Below, one piece after another: positions 24,416 through 33,843 of a stretch of 64,000 bases of DNA (the stretch's first letter is position 1; each line of letters starts with the position of its first letter). Source of the DNA: Lysinibacillus_B sp036662795 (lineage in GTDB: Bacteria > Bacillota > Bacilli > Bacillales_A > Planococcaceae). A model generated the notes under the pieces. It ran no database searches and was not told the origin of the DNA. It worked only from the letters and a program-made list of their open reading frames with translations. Location of the stretch: contig NZ_JBAFWZ010000006.1 in assembly GCF_036662795.1 (NCBI RefSeq), forward strand, positions 1 to 64,000, written 5' to 3'. The position numbers were made by a program, and so were the translations under genes.

Positions 24416-25194
24416 GTCAGTTTAACGTATTTTTCGTCAAAGAGCTACGTGAAAACTGGCGTAGCTTTAAGTTTATATGGATACCACTTGTTTTTATACT
24501 ACTGGGAGCTAGTGATCCGGTAATGAATTACTTTTTGGAAGACATTTTGAATGCAGTAGGTAATGTTCCTGAGGGCTTTGAGATGATGATGCCGGATTAT
24601 GCTCCAATCGATTTAATCTATGCAACAACAGGACAATTTCAATCAATTGGCTTAATTGTATTAGTTGCAGCTTTTGCCGGTTCTATTAGTCGAGAACGCC
24701 AAAACGGCACAGCAACGCTACTTTATGTACGCCCGATTTCCTATCGTACGTTCTTTTTAAGTAAATGGGCTGTTGCAAGTATTGTTAGTATTTTTAGCGC
24801 AGTCGCTGGCTATGGGGCTAGTATGTATTATACAGCGATATTGTATGGTACAGTGGATCCCGCTAGTTTTATGAAAATGTTAGGTACGTATATTATATGG
24901 ATATTATTTGTAATGGCTGTAACACTTGCAATGAGTGCTATCTTTAATACAGCGATTGCAACGGCTTTATCAATTATTATTATTTCGATTGGGCTAATTA
25001 TTGATTCACTTATCGGTAGTTTTTGGACCATATCACCATGGAAGCTTGCGACCTATGGTGTACAGTTTATTAGCGGAGGACAGGATGCAAAGGATTACCT
25101 TTTCACGCTTTGCTTAACAATCGGCTTAACAATCGTATTAATCGGATTAGGGATGTTATGTAGTAAGAAGAATGCGTCTCTGACAAAAATATAG
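24412..25194 (+). CDS. yxlG: ABC-2 type permease (YxlG-like)
   Basis: 260 residues, six membrane helices, ABC-2 pattern with SRERQNGTATLLYVRPISYR between the first pair, typical of NosY/YxlG-like permeases. It overlaps the ATPase gene by four bases. A palindromic repeat at 25205-25250 follows at once and likely ends the transcript. Confidence 0.82.
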   Translation: MSQFNVFFVKELRENWRSFKFIWIPLVFILLGASDPVMNYFLEDILNAVGNVPEGFEMMMPDYAPIDLIYATTGQFQSIGLIVLVAAFAGSISRERQNGTATLLYVRPISYRTFFLSKWAVASIVSIFSAVAGYGASMYYTAILYGTVDPASFMKMLGTYIIWILFVMAVTLAMSAIFNTAIATALSIIIISIGLIIDSLIGSFWTISPWKLATYGVQFISGGQDAKDYLFTLCLTIGLTIVLIGLGMLCSKKNASLTKI

Positions 25195-25204
25195 CAGTAA
25201 ACCA

Positions 25205-25250
25205 TTGAGGGGGTGTCCAGAAAGTAATAACTTTCTGAACATCCCTTCAA
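25205..25250. repeat. Palindromic GGGGTGTCCAGAAAGT repeat, copy 2
   Basis: TTGAGGGGGTGTCCAGAAAG pairs with CTTTCTGAACATCCCTTCAA; same element as 22457-22500. It lies 10 bp after yxlG and can function as its terminator. Confidence 0.6.
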
Positions 25251-25375
25251 TCTTTCAGATGTTCGCATCATATTCTCAGGGCAAAGGTCTCCTTTTCTAT
25301 TTAAATATGGGAAAAATAAGAATATAATGAATTTATATTGATGCTAGCTTATTTTTATAGAAAAGGTGATAGTTT

Positions 25376-26080
25376 ATGATGCTGAAAAATTCTGATCGCT
25401 TTTTAACTGCCTTTAATCGAATCGACCATACGATGAGAGATATTGTAGGGGCAAAGGATTTTATGCCGTTCTATCGTTTAGTAGATCAGGCAAAAAAGAG
25501 AAGCCCGCTTGTCCGAAAATATGAAGATGATTTACGCTCATATGCCGATTTACGTAATGCAATTGTGCATCATCGTACATCGATTGAATTTGTTATAGCG
25601 GAGCCCCATCTTCACGTTGTGGAAAAAATTGAGCATATTGATGAAGCGCTAGCAAAACCCAAATTAGTAGGTCAACTGTTTAGAAAGAGAGTGCTATCCT
25701 TTCAGCTGACAGATTCGTTGCAGCATACACTTAAGGTCATTCGTAAACGTAAATTTACACAATTTCCCGTATATGAGGGGAGTGCATTCCAAGGACTCAT
25801 TACAACTGTCGGAATAACAAATTGGCTGGCTACATCGATTACGGGCCCCCAACTGCCAAAGCACATTCCGACATTACAGGACATCCTTCAGCACGAAAAA
25901 AATGAAGTAAATTATAAATTTATAAGCAGATACATAACGATTTACGAGGCAGAGGAAATTTTTAAGCAGGGAGTTGAGCGCGGCCGCCGATTTGAAGCGC
26001 TCTTAATAACAGAACATGGTAAACCACATCAAAAACTGATTGGAATTATTACACCAATCGATATTATGAAGGTGGATTAA
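25376..26080 (+). CDS. HEPN-like/CBS-pair protein
   Basis: 234 residues. Residues ~1-65 are helical and contain DLRNAIVHH, an R-x4-H motif typical of HEPN nucleases/nucleotide-binding domains. Residues ~105-234 form a CBS pair: VLSFQLTDSLQHTLKVIRKR..QFPVYEG..FQGLITT and EAEEIFKQGVERGRRFEALLITEHG..LIGIITPIDIM. CBS pairs bind adenine nucleotides and regulate partner domains, so a nucleotide-gated HEPN protein is plausible. AAAAGGTGA precedes the ATG. Its stop overlaps the convergent DUF421 gene by 17 bp. The HEPN assignment is inference from the motif; CBS is firm. Confidence 0.7.
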   Translation: MMLKNSDRFLTAFNRIDHTMRDIVGAKDFMPFYRLVDQAKKRSPLVRKYEDDLRSYADLRNAIVHHRTSIEFVIAEPHLHVVEKIEHIDEALAKPKLVGQLFRKRVLSFQLTDSLQHTLKVIRKRKFTQFPVYEGSAFQGLITTVGITNWLATSITGPQLPKHIPTLQDILQHEKNEVNYKFISRYITIYEAEEIFKQGVERGRRFEALLITEHGKPHQKLIGIITPIDIMKVD

Positions 26081-26774
26081 TCGGCGTTTGAGATTTTAAG
26101 CTAATATAAAGAGAACCATTCTCTAAAATTTGTGCAAAATAAACGTCGGTTATATCATCAATATTTTTTCTTCGTAATTTTTTTAGGAGCCAATCTTCTG
26201 TTAAGTTTAATTCAAGTAAGTTTTCTGAAATAATTTTACCATCACTAATAAGCTCTGTTGGCATATATTGATAGGGGGTAGTCCCCGCTTTAACATCCTG
26301 CTTAGTAGCTTCAGACATAGCGCTTTTTTTCATTACACTAAGTTCGCCGTTCGTTTCAAAGATAGCAAACTGTACTTCGTCTAATGAAAAAATACTTTGC
26401 TCGCGAAGTAGCATCGTCAATTCATCGGTATGCAGCCTAGACTTTTTTAAATTTTTGGGATTAATGACACCATCATAAATAAGAATCATCGGCTTGTCAT
26501 CAAATAATACCCGCATTTTTTTTGACTTTAAGGATAAAAAACTTATAAATATTGTTAGTATAGTCCACCAAATTAGTGAAATAAGTCCGTCGAAAAAAGG
26601 TGTTTCTGCTTGAGCGGCAATTTCTGATGCGATGGAACCGAATGTGATACCTGTTACATAGTGGAAGAAGGTGAGTTGACTCAGCTGCTTTTTTCCAATA
26701 AGGCGCGCCAAAATTAATATAGTAAAAAAAGAGCCTGTTGTTCTCAGAATCATTTCTAAAAAGTTAATTTCCAT
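26064..26774 (-). CDS. DUF421 membrane protein (YetF/YrbG-like)
   Basis: 236 residues: three N-terminal membrane helices, then the cytoplasmic DUF421 domain (KPMILIYDGVINPKNLKKSRLHTDELTMLLREQ) and a second alpha/beta region. Members are linked to spore or membrane physiology but lack a known activity. The start at ATG 26774 has GAGGAGTG nine bases upstream. Its 3' end overlaps the HEPN-CBS gene on the other strand. Confidence 0.82.
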   Translation of the reverse strand: MEINFLEMILRTTGSFFTILILARLIGKKQLSQLTFFHYVTGITFGSIASEIAAQAETPFFDGLISLIWWTILTIFISFLSLKSKKMRVLFDDKPMILIYDGVINPKNLKKSRLHTDELTMLLREQSIFSLDEVQFAIFETNGELSVMKKSAMSEATKQDVKAGTTPYQYMPTELISDGKIISENLLELNLTEDWLLKKLRRKNIDDITDVYFAQILENGSLYISLKSQTPINPPS

Positions 26775-26853
26775 AGCTTCACTCCTCAAGAGTATCTTGA
26801 ACGGGAATAGGCTAAACTATACAAATATTCTTTATATAGAAAGAGTGAATAAT

Positions 26854-28065
26854 TTGAGCAGGACTTCAACCTTGTCTAACCCCAATAATCCTGTCTATGC
26901 CATGATGGTTGCTATTGGCATATGCCATTTAATAAACGATACGATGCAGGCTGTCATTCCGGCGATGTTTCCGTTACTTGAACGTGACCTAGGTTTAACA
27001 TTTACACAGCTTGGGCTCATCTCTTTTGTGCTCAATATGTTTGCCTCTATACTACAGCCAGTCGTCGGTTTTGTGACAGATAAAAAAGCATTACCGTTCG
27101 CGTTACCATTAGGTATGGTCAGCTCGTTCATTGGCTTGACGATGCTAGTGTTAGCACCAAACTATTGGATGATTCTAGTGTCGGTATTATTCTTAGGATT
27201 TGGATCGGCTATTTTTCATCCAGAGGGCTCACGCGTATCGTATATGGCTGCTGGAAATAAGCGAGGACTGGCCCAATCTATTTACCAAGTGGGTGGAAAT
27301 TCCGGACAAGCTCTAGCCCCATTAATTAGCGCTTTTTTAATTTTACCTTTTGGTATGTATGGTGCGTCGGTTATATTGATCTTAACGGCTATCGGTATTT
27401 TTTTACTAACTAAAATTGCGTTTTGGTATAAAAAGCAGCTAGAGGAAGAAAAGTTAGCGAAGACGAAAAAGGTGCTACTCTCATCGCTACCGCCGTTAAC
27501 GAAAAGACAAGTGGGCATCGCGTTATCCCTACTATTAATTATTATTTTTGCTCGCTCATTTTATACGACGAATATTACGAACTTTTATGTGTTTTATTTA
27601 ATTGAACAGTACAGCTTAAATATTGAAATGGGTCAGCTCCTCATTTTTATATTTATGGCGTTTGGTGTCGTCGGAACATTTTTTGGCGGTCCGTTATCCG
27701 ACAAAATTGGACGGAAAAATGTCATTTTATTATCAGTCGTTGTGCCAATTCCGTTATGCCTAGTCCTGCCTTATGTGCCGCTCTGGTTAGTGGTAATCGA
27801 ACTCATTATTATCGGCGCGCTTATTATGATTAGCTTTTCGGTTACGGTTGTCTATGCTCAAGAGCTAGTACCGACAAAAATTGGGACAATGGCTGGACTG
27901 ACGGTAGGATTTGCATTCGGAATGGGTGCTATTGGTTCTATTGTTATCGGCATGCTTATGGATTCGTACGGTATACGCTTGACTATGATTGTTATTTCGG
28001 TACTACCGATACTGATGCTAGTAGCACTCTTGTTACCTAAGGATAGGGCAGAGCGGGCAGCATAA
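26854..28065 (+). CDS. MFS exporter, fosmidomycin-resistance (Fsr)-like
   Basis: About 403 residues, 12 membrane helices. The N-terminal GICHLINDTMQAVIPAMFP and the GFVLPLGMVSS / FRPEGSR-like FHPEGSRVSYMAAG stretch are typical of the Fsr subgroup; motif A reads GPLSDKIGRKNV. The start was set at TTG 26854 (AAGAGTG upstream); TTG 26797 adds 19 residues. Exports drugs or small metabolites. A bidirectional terminator follows. Confidence 0.82.
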   Translation: MSRTSTLSNPNNPVYAMMVAIGICHLINDTMQAVIPAMFPLLERDLGLTFTQLGLISFVLNMFASILQPVVGFVTDKKALPFALPLGMVSSFIGLTMLVLAPNYWMILVSVLFLGFGSAIFHPEGSRVSYMAAGNKRGLAQSIYQVGGNSGQALAPLISAFLILPFGMYGASVILILTAIGIFLLTKIAFWYKKQLEEEKLAKTKKVLLSSLPPLTKRQVGIALSLLLIIIFARSFYTTNITNFYVFYLIEQYSLNIEMGQLLIFIFMAFGVVGTFFGGPLSDKIGRKNVILLSVVVPIPLCLVLPYVPLWLVVIELIIIGALIMISFSVTVVYAQELVPTKIGTMAGLTVGFAFGMGAIGSIVIGMLMDSYGIRLTMIVISVLPILMLVALLLPKDRAERAA

Positions 28066-28079
28066 CTAAAAATGAGCAG

Positions 28080-28128
28080 AAAAAGAGCCTACGAGCGTGA
28101 TTTCATATCACACTTGAAAGCTCTTTTA
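28080..28128. terminator. Bidirectional terminator
   Basis: AAAAGAGC (28081-28088) pairs with GCTCTTTT (28120-28127), with an inner GTGA/TCAC stem. It lies between convergent MFS and USP genes. Confidence 0.75.
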
Positions 28129-28812
28129 TGCATTTACCTTTGGAATTGCACCCGTAGGAATTTTCCCTGGGTCGACAACAAGTCCTTCTGTAATTGTTAA
28201 TTCGTGCATTTTATTATTATACGTAAATTTAAAAATACCGTTATCAAAGTCAGTCCCAATCTCCTTGAAGAAAATACCCTCTAAGGAAGGGGATTTTGGA
28301 CAAGTAAAGGCTACTTTATGCTGTGCATCTCCAGTAATTAAGTAAGCACGTACGCCTTTCTCATAGATTTCATAAGAATCATCCTCGGTTGGTCGCTTTA
28401 TCGATACGATATGAAAATCTACGAAAGGTACTTCTTTTAGTAGTACATTTAGGAAGGAACCCCTCGTTATTTCCTCCCAACGGCTCTGAGCACTTTGACC
28501 TACAATTATTTGAGTCACTTCATAGTTTCTTGCAATCTCATTAATGACCTTTTGAATTGGGCGTTTTTCGTTATCTTTTATAATAAATTCTTCTACCTGG
28601 AGCTCTTCAGCTAGCTGCTGCCATTGCTCGATATACCCCGATTTTTCAGCATCAAAAGCATCAAGGGGCTGCGAATCCACAGTTAAAATGTATAATGGAC
28701 AATCGAGTAGTGTAGCAAGCTTATGCCCTCTACGAATAAGGCGTTCTCCGTTTAATCCGTAGTACACACATACTAAAATACTTTCATCCAATCGACTTTT
28801 CAAATGCTTCAT
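28126..28812 (-). CDS. Universal stress protein-like (KdpD-type USP) protein
   Basis: 228 residues. Residues ~10-140 form a USP fold: ILVCVYYGLNGERLIRRGHKLA, then YEVTQIIVGQSAQSRWEEI, then GSFLNVLLKEVPFVDFHIVS, like the stand-alone KdpD-type USP domain that binds nucleotide. Residues ~150-228 are an additional beta-rich domain of unknown role. The gene is divergent from mrpA, with ~380 bp of regulatory DNA between, which suggests a link to Na+/K+ or pH homeostasis. Confidence 0.75.
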   Translation of the reverse strand: MKHLKSRLDESILVCVYYGLNGERLIRRGHKLATLLDCPLYILTVDSQPLDAFDAEKSGYIEQWQQLAEELQVEEFIIKDNEKRPIQKVINEIARNYEVTQIIVGQSAQSRWEEITRGSFLNVLLKEVPFVDFHIVSIKRPTEDDSYEIYEKGVRAYLITGDAQHKVAFTCPKSPSLEGIFFKEIGTDFDNGIFKFTYNNKMHELTITEGLVVDPGKIPTGAIPKVNA

Positions 28813-29000
28813 TTTGTAGTTTGCACCTCTTTTTTATAGATTCATACATCAAAAAATATGAACAATAATTTGATAAAAATAGTAATTTTGCGTTTAAAGT
28901 AGAGCAATCGCAGTGCAACGAGCACATTTATATTGTATACTTTACTTTATACAGTGTTTTTTCTTTTTGAAAGCTATTTATAAATATTCATTTACCCATA

Positions 29001-29160
29001 GATAAGATTCTATCTCTTTGTTGAAGATTGTCGACAACCTACTTATCTGAATAAGAATAGTAGAGCCTCTCCGTTCTTATTTATCTTCTCTATATGACAC
29101 ACTATTATGAAGTGAGTTAATTTTTTAGTCAAGTCCGATTAGATAATTCACTTTTTCTTT
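29001..29160 (+). promoter_or_regulatory. Structured leader with attenuator-like terminator before mrpA
   Basis: Three paired regions follow in order: GATAAG (29001-29006) with CTTATC (29042-29047); AATAAGAA (29050-29057) with TTCTTATT (29074-29081); and a terminator stem AGTGAGTTAAT/ATAATTCACT (29111-29151) followed by CTTTTTCTTT. The last stem ends 35 bases before the mrpA start, so transcription must read through it. This is the layout of a cis-acting attenuator or riboswitch; the signal is unknown. Confidence 0.5.
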
Positions 29161-29194
29161 GAAATGTTTATATTTACTTAGGAGGTTTTAGCTT

Positions 29195-31603
29195 GTGACA
29201 GTTGAATTTGCAATCGTGCTCCCGTTTATAATGGCGGCACTTATTCCGTTCATTTATAGGCGACTCTCAAATATTCATATTGGTTGGCTCGTGCTTACGA
29301 TACCCTTATTGTTATTTGTGCTTTTAGCTACATATATCCCTCGTATATCGAATGGTGAAACGATTTCGAATACATTTGAGTGGATCCCCTCATTTCAAAT
29401 AAACTTTACGACTTACTTGGACGGCTTAAGTATAATCTTTGGCTTGTTAATTACCGGTGTCGGCAGTTTAGTCATGTTATATTCAATATTCTATTTATCC
29501 AAAAATGAATCCCTTCATCATTTCTATTGCTACCTATTGTTATTCATGGGAGCCATGCTTGGTGTTGTTTTCTCCGATAACTTAATGGTGCTTTATGCAT
29601 TTTGGGAGCTTACAAGTGTTTCGTCGTTTCTCTTAATCGCATTTTGGCATCACCGTAAAGCATCTCGTGCAGGTGCACGAAAAGCGATGTTTATCACTGT
29701 TACAGGTGGCGTAGGGATGCTAATAGGCTTTTTAATGCTTTATGCGATGTCAGGCACATTTAGTATACGTGAAATCATTGCTAATGTTGATGTGCTGCAG
29801 CAGCATCCGCTATTTATCCCTACCATGCTTCTTGTATTACTTGGTGCATTTACGAAATCAGCACAATTTCCGTTTCATATTTGGCTGCCGGATGCGATGG
29901 AGGCGCCTACCCCTGTAAGTGCCTATTTACACTCGGCGACTATGGTGAAGGCAGGAATCTATTTAGTAGCTCGAACAACACCGATTTTTGGTGGCCATGA
30001 GGTCTGGTTCTGGTTAGTTAGTGGTATAGGGCTTGTGACGTTATTCTGGGGTTCATTAAATGCTGTGAAGCAGTTTGATTTAAAGGCATTATTGGCCTAC
30101 TCCACGGTGAGTCAATTAGGATTAATCATGTGCTTATTTGGGCTCGGCTCGGCTTCGCTTCATATGGGCTATTCAAAGGAATCCGTCCTGTACACACAAG
30201 CTACTTTTGCGGCCCTCTTTCACCTAGTAAACCATTCAACGTTTAAAGGTGCGTTATTTATGATGGTCGGCATTATTGACCATGAAGTAGGCACACGAGA
30301 TATTCGTCGTTTAGGCGGGTTAATGTCGCTTATGCCATTTACATTTACTATTGCGGTGATCGGAAGTTTCTCTATGGCGGGATTACCACCATTTAATGGA
30401 TTTTTAAGTAAGGAAATGTTTTTCACTGCCACACTAGAAATAACGAAATTAAATATATTTTCTTTAGAAAGCATAGGGCTAGTGTTCCCTGTTGTTGCAT
30501 GGATTGCAAGTGTATTTACATTTGTTTATTGCACCGTTATCGTGTTACGGACATTCTTCGGCAAAATTCAGTGGGAACGGTTAGAAAAGCCACCACATGA
30601 AGCGCCATTTGGCATGTTAATTTCTCCGTTTATTTTAGTCGGTCTTGTTATTGGTATTTTTATATTTCCTAATAGCTTAGGGCATTATATTTTGCGGCCT
30701 GCGATGGCGAGCGTTTATCCTAGCTTCCCTTCAGCCGATGAGCTGACACCTCATATTTCTTTTTGGCATGGTGTTAACACGGAACTACTAATGACAGCGG
30801 GTGTCGTTGTTGTAGGGCTTGTTCTTTATCGTACGCTGAAGAAATGGCGCCCTATGTACCGAGTAATACCAGAAGGGCTGACATTAAATGTACTTTATGA
30901 GCGGGTTATTAACTTTAGTGAGACTTCTTCTGGGCAACTGACAAAGCGCTATATGAATGGCAATTTAACCTATTATTTTATCTATATTTATGTTTTTTTT
31001 GTTGCCGTTGTAGCGGGGTATTTTCTAGTGTCAGACTCGTTTAGCTGGGATCCTTCAAAGGATTCTTCAATTCAGTATTATGAGCTTGTACTCGTATTCA
31101 TTATGATTTTTGCGTCGGTAGCGATGCTGTTCGCCAAAACACGAATATCGACTGTATTGTTAAATGGGGTACTTGGCTACTCGGTAGCATTTTTCTTTGT
31201 TATTTTCCGAGCACCAGATCTTGCTTTAACGCAGCTTGTTGTAGAGACAGTAACGACAGCCTTATTTTTAATTTCCTTTAAGTTTTTACCAGCTCTTCAA
31301 TCTGAGAAGGCACCACCGTCCGTGAAGCTGTCGAAGGGGATCGTAGCTGTAGCTGTAGGGGCTACCGTTACGTTGGTCGGACTCGCTGTGTTGAATTATG
31401 AGAAGTTTACGGCAGTTTCAAGCTACTTTGAGGATTCCTACAATTTAGCCGGTGGAAAAAATATTGTAAATACGATACTAGGTGATTTCCGAGCATTCGA
31501 TACGATGCTAGAAGTTGTCGTTTTATTTATCGCAGGCCTTGGCGTATATACTCTTATTAAGCTGAAGGCTAAGAAGGGGGATGTAGACGTTGAAAATAAA
31601 TGA
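29195..31603 (+). CDS. mrpA: Na+/H+ antiporter subunit A (MrpA)
   Basis: 802 residues, the usual size, ~21 membrane helices. NuoL/ND5-like antiporter domain with conserved Glu/Lys region (YAFWELTSVSSFLLIAFW; FPFHIWLPDAMEAPTPVSAYLH) and a C-terminal MrpB-like domain (RAPDLALTQLVVETVTTALF). It is the largest subunit of the hetero-oligomeric Mrp complex that exchanges cytoplasmic Na+ for H+ and supports alkaline and salt growth. GTG start, AGGAGG upstream. It overlaps mrpB by 14 bases. First gene of a complete mrpABCDEFG set. Confidence 0.95.
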   Translation: MTVEFAIVLPFIMAALIPFIYRRLSNIHIGWLVLTIPLLLFVLLATYIPRISNGETISNTFEWIPSFQINFTTYLDGLSIIFGLLITGVGSLVMLYSIFYLSKNESLHHFYCYLLLFMGAMLGVVFSDNLMVLYAFWELTSVSSFLLIAFWHHRKASRAGARKAMFITVTGGVGMLIGFLMLYAMSGTFSIREIIANVDVLQQHPLFIPTMLLVLLGAFTKSAQFPFHIWLPDAMEAPTPVSAYLHSATMVKAGIYLVARTTPIFGGHEVWFWLVSGIGLVTLFWGSLNAVKQFDLKALLAYSTVSQLGLIMCLFGLGSASLHMGYSKESVLYTQATFAALFHLVNHSTFKGALFMMVGIIDHEVGTRDIRRLGGLMSLMPFTFTIAVIGSFSMAGLPPFNGFLSKEMFFTATLEITKLNIFSLESIGLVFPVVAWIASVFTFVYCTVIVLRTFFGKIQWERLEKPPHEAPFGMLISPFILVGLVIGIFIFPNSLGHYILRPAMASVYPSFPSADELTPHISFWHGVNTELLMTAGVVVVGLVLYRTLKKWRPMYRVIPEGLTLNVLYERVINFSETSSGQLTKRYMNGNLTYYFIYIYVFFVAVVAGYFLVSDSFSWDPSKDSSIQYYELVLVFIMIFASVAMLFAKTRISTVLLNGVLGYSVAFFFVIFRAPDLALTQLVVETVTTALFLISFKFLPALQSEKAPPSVKLSKGIVAVAVGATVTLVGLAVLNYEKFTAVSSYFEDSYNLAGGKNIVNTILGDFRAFDTMLEVVVLFIAGLGVYTLIKLKAKKGDVDVENK

Positions 31604-32012
31604 TGTCATCCTTCGAACAGTTGTAAAAGGCGTTGTTTTTATCGTCTTAACGCTTGGCGTGTACTTATTCTTTGCAGGGCATAACGCACCAGGTGGGGGC
31701 TTTATTGGGGGGCTCGTCCTTGGCTCCGCTATTGTTTTATTATATTTGACGTACGATATCGAGACGGTCCATAAAGGGATGCCGTTTGATTTTAAAAAGG
31801 TTGCGGCCTTTGGTGTGCTGTTAGCAACAGGTACGGCAATTGGCTCGATTTTCTTTAATGTACCCTTTTTAACTCAGACGGACAGCTACTTCGATATACC
31901 GCTGCTCGGAGAAACACATTTATCAACAGTGATGATTTTTGAGGCTGGTGTCGCGTTAACTGTCATCGGCACGCTTGTCACAATTATTTTAAGTATAAGT
32001 GAGGATGAATAG
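31590..32012 (+). CDS. mrpB: Na+/H+ antiporter subunit B (MrpB)
   Basis: 140 residues, four helices. HNAPGGGFIGGLVLGSAIVL is the characteristic MrpB motif. Start overlaps the end of mrpA with an AAGGGGG site inside mrpA. Confidence 0.95.
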   Translation: MKINDVILRTVVKGVVFIVLTLGVYLFFAGHNAPGGGFIGGLVLGSAIVLLYLTYDIETVHKGMPFDFKKVAAFGVLLATGTAIGSIFFNVPFLTQTDSYFDIPLLGETHLSTVMIFEAGVALTVIGTLVTIILSISEDE

Positions 32013-32013
32013 C

Positions 32014-32352
32014 ATGGAATCTTTAATGATCATTGTAGTTGGTGTTCTCGTTTCTGTAGCCACCTATTTAATCCTCTCTCGCACAGTAATTCGCGTTATT
32101 TTAGGAACGGCTGTATTGTCTCATGCCGTTCACTTACTTATTTTAACGATGGGGGGATTAAAAAAGGGGGATGTTCCGCTGCTTAGTCAATCGGACGGAC
32201 CTTATACAGATGCGCTGCCACAAGCATTAATTCTAACGGCTATCGTAATTAGCTTCGCTGTAACAGCGTTTGTACTCGTGCTTGCTTATCGTATGTATAA
32301 AACAAATGAAACGGATGATTTCCACGAGTTAAGGGGGTCATCCGATGAATAA
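32014..32352 (+). CDS. mrpC: Na+/H+ antiporter subunit C (MrpC)
   Basis: 112 residues, three helices, NuoK-like: GTAVLSHAVHLLILTMGG and DALPQALILTAIVISFAVTA. The start at ATG 32014 gives the normal MrpC length and has GAGG nine bases upstream; in-frame GTG 31999 and ATG 32005 are alternatives. Overlaps mrpD by eight bases. Confidence 0.93.
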   Translation: MESLMIIVVGVLVSVATYLILSRTVIRVILGTAVLSHAVHLLILTMGGLKKGDVPLLSQSDGPYTDALPQALILTAIVISFAVTAFVLVLAYRMYKTNETDDFHELRGSSDE

Positions 32353-33829
32353 TATGATTGTTTTACCGTTAATCATCCCGATTATTACTGCTATTCTACT
32401 CGTATTTTTACGAGATTATATAAAGCTACAGCGAGTAATTAGTTTATTAACGATGCTATTTATTATTGGGGTCTCTGCTGTGCTTTTGCGCCATGTACAA
32501 ATAGACGGCATTTTAAAAATTGATTTTAGTGGATGGCTGCCACCTTTCGGGATTTTATTTGTAGCGGATTCCTTTGCTGTATTACTTGTATTAGCAGCAA
32601 GTGTAGTGACGACAGTTTGTTTGCTTTATGCATTTGCAACGATTGGCGAGCAACATGAAAAGATGTTCTTTTATCCATTTGTGCTATTTTTAATTGCCGG
32701 TGTAAATGGTTCGTTTTTGACAGGGGATATTTTTAATTTGTTTGTATGCTTCGAGGTTATGCTTCTAGCCTCTTATGTACTTGTAGCACTTGGTGGGGAA
32801 AAATTTCAGCTTCGTGAGTCTTTAAAATATGTACTTATTAATGTTGTTGCTTCATGGATGTTCCTCTTAGCATTGGCATATCTATATGGCACTTTAAAAA
32901 CATTGAATATGGCACATATTGCGCAGCGAGTGGCAGAAGCTGGACAAGATCCAGTGCTAACAACAGTATCTATTTTATTTTTACTTGTGTTTGCACTAAA
33001 GGCAGGGTTACTCCTATTCTTCTGGCTACCGGGCTCCTATAGTGTGCCGCCAACCGTAGTTCAAGCCTTATTCGCAGCCTTATTAACAAAGGTCGGTATT
33101 TATGCATTGTTCCGTACCTTTACACTCATGTTCCCATTGAATCAAGAGGTTACACATACGTTAATCGGTGTGATGGCAGGGGCAACGATTATTGCAGGCT
33201 GTATGGGGGCGCTATCAGGGCGCGATGTCCGTACAATTGCCGCCTACAATGTCATTATTGGGGTCGGTTTTATTTTAATCGGACTGGCGGCAGGCACTGA
33301 AACGGCATTTGCAGGTGCGGTGTATTATTTAATTCATGATATGTTGGCGAAGGCACTGCTGTTTTTAGTTATCGGGATGATGGTGTTCCTAACAGATGAA
33401 ATCCTTGTAAAAAATATGAGTGGATTAATACGTAATTATCCGTTGTTTGGCTGGATTTATTTTCTTTGCATGTGTGCGTTAGCCGGTATTCCACCACTGA
33501 GCGGCTTTATTGGAAAAGTACTAATTGGACAAGGTGCCATTGAAGCGGAAAGCTACGTATTACTTGCACTAGGCTTCGCATCAAGTATTATTGTGCTGTA
33601 TTCGTTACTTCGTATTTTACTAGCGTCATTTTTTGGTGAAACGACTATTAGTGAAAATAATCAAAAGCCGCTGCCCAAACTTGCGCTAGCTTCGATGGGA
33701 CTTTTAGCTATTCTTATAATCAGTGTTGGTATTGGTGCAGAAGGAATCGCACCATATGTTGAAGATGCGGCACACACATTAGCGAATCCAACAGTTTATA
33801 TTGATGCTATTTTAGGGGATTCTGAGTAA
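32345..33829 (+). CDS. mrpD: Na+/H+ antiporter subunit D (MrpD)
   Basis: 494 residues, ~14 helices, NuoM/N-like. FLTGDIFNLFVCFEVMLLASYVL carries the conserved Glu, and ALKAGLLLFFWLPGSYSVPP the conserved Lys. It overlaps mrpC and is followed by mrpE after 14 bp with an AAAGGAGG site. Confidence 0.95.
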   Translation: MNNMIVLPLIIPIITAILLVFLRDYIKLQRVISLLTMLFIIGVSAVLLRHVQIDGILKIDFSGWLPPFGILFVADSFAVLLVLAASVVTTVCLLYAFATIGEQHEKMFFYPFVLFLIAGVNGSFLTGDIFNLFVCFEVMLLASYVLVALGGEKFQLRESLKYVLINVVASWMFLLALAYLYGTLKTLNMAHIAQRVAEAGQDPVLTTVSILFLLVFALKAGLLLFFWLPGSYSVPPTVVQALFAALLTKVGIYALFRTFTLMFPLNQEVTHTLIGVMAGATIIAGCMGALSGRDVRTIAAYNVIIGVGFILIGLAAGTETAFAGAVYYLIHDMLAKALLFLVIGMMVFLTDEILVKNMSGLIRNYPLFGWIYFLCMCALAGIPPLSGFIGKVLIGQGAIEAESYVLLALGFASSIIVLYSLLRILLASFFGETTISENNQKPLPKLALASMGLLAILIISVGIGAEGIAPYVEDAAHTLANPTVYIDAILGDSE

Positions 33830-33843
33830 AGGAGGGTGAGCCT

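Noticed and set aside
26797..26853. Longer N-terminus for the MFS exporter
   Set aside because: The TTG at 26797 lacks a good RBS, while TTG 26854 follows AAGAGTG and begins just before the first membrane helix.
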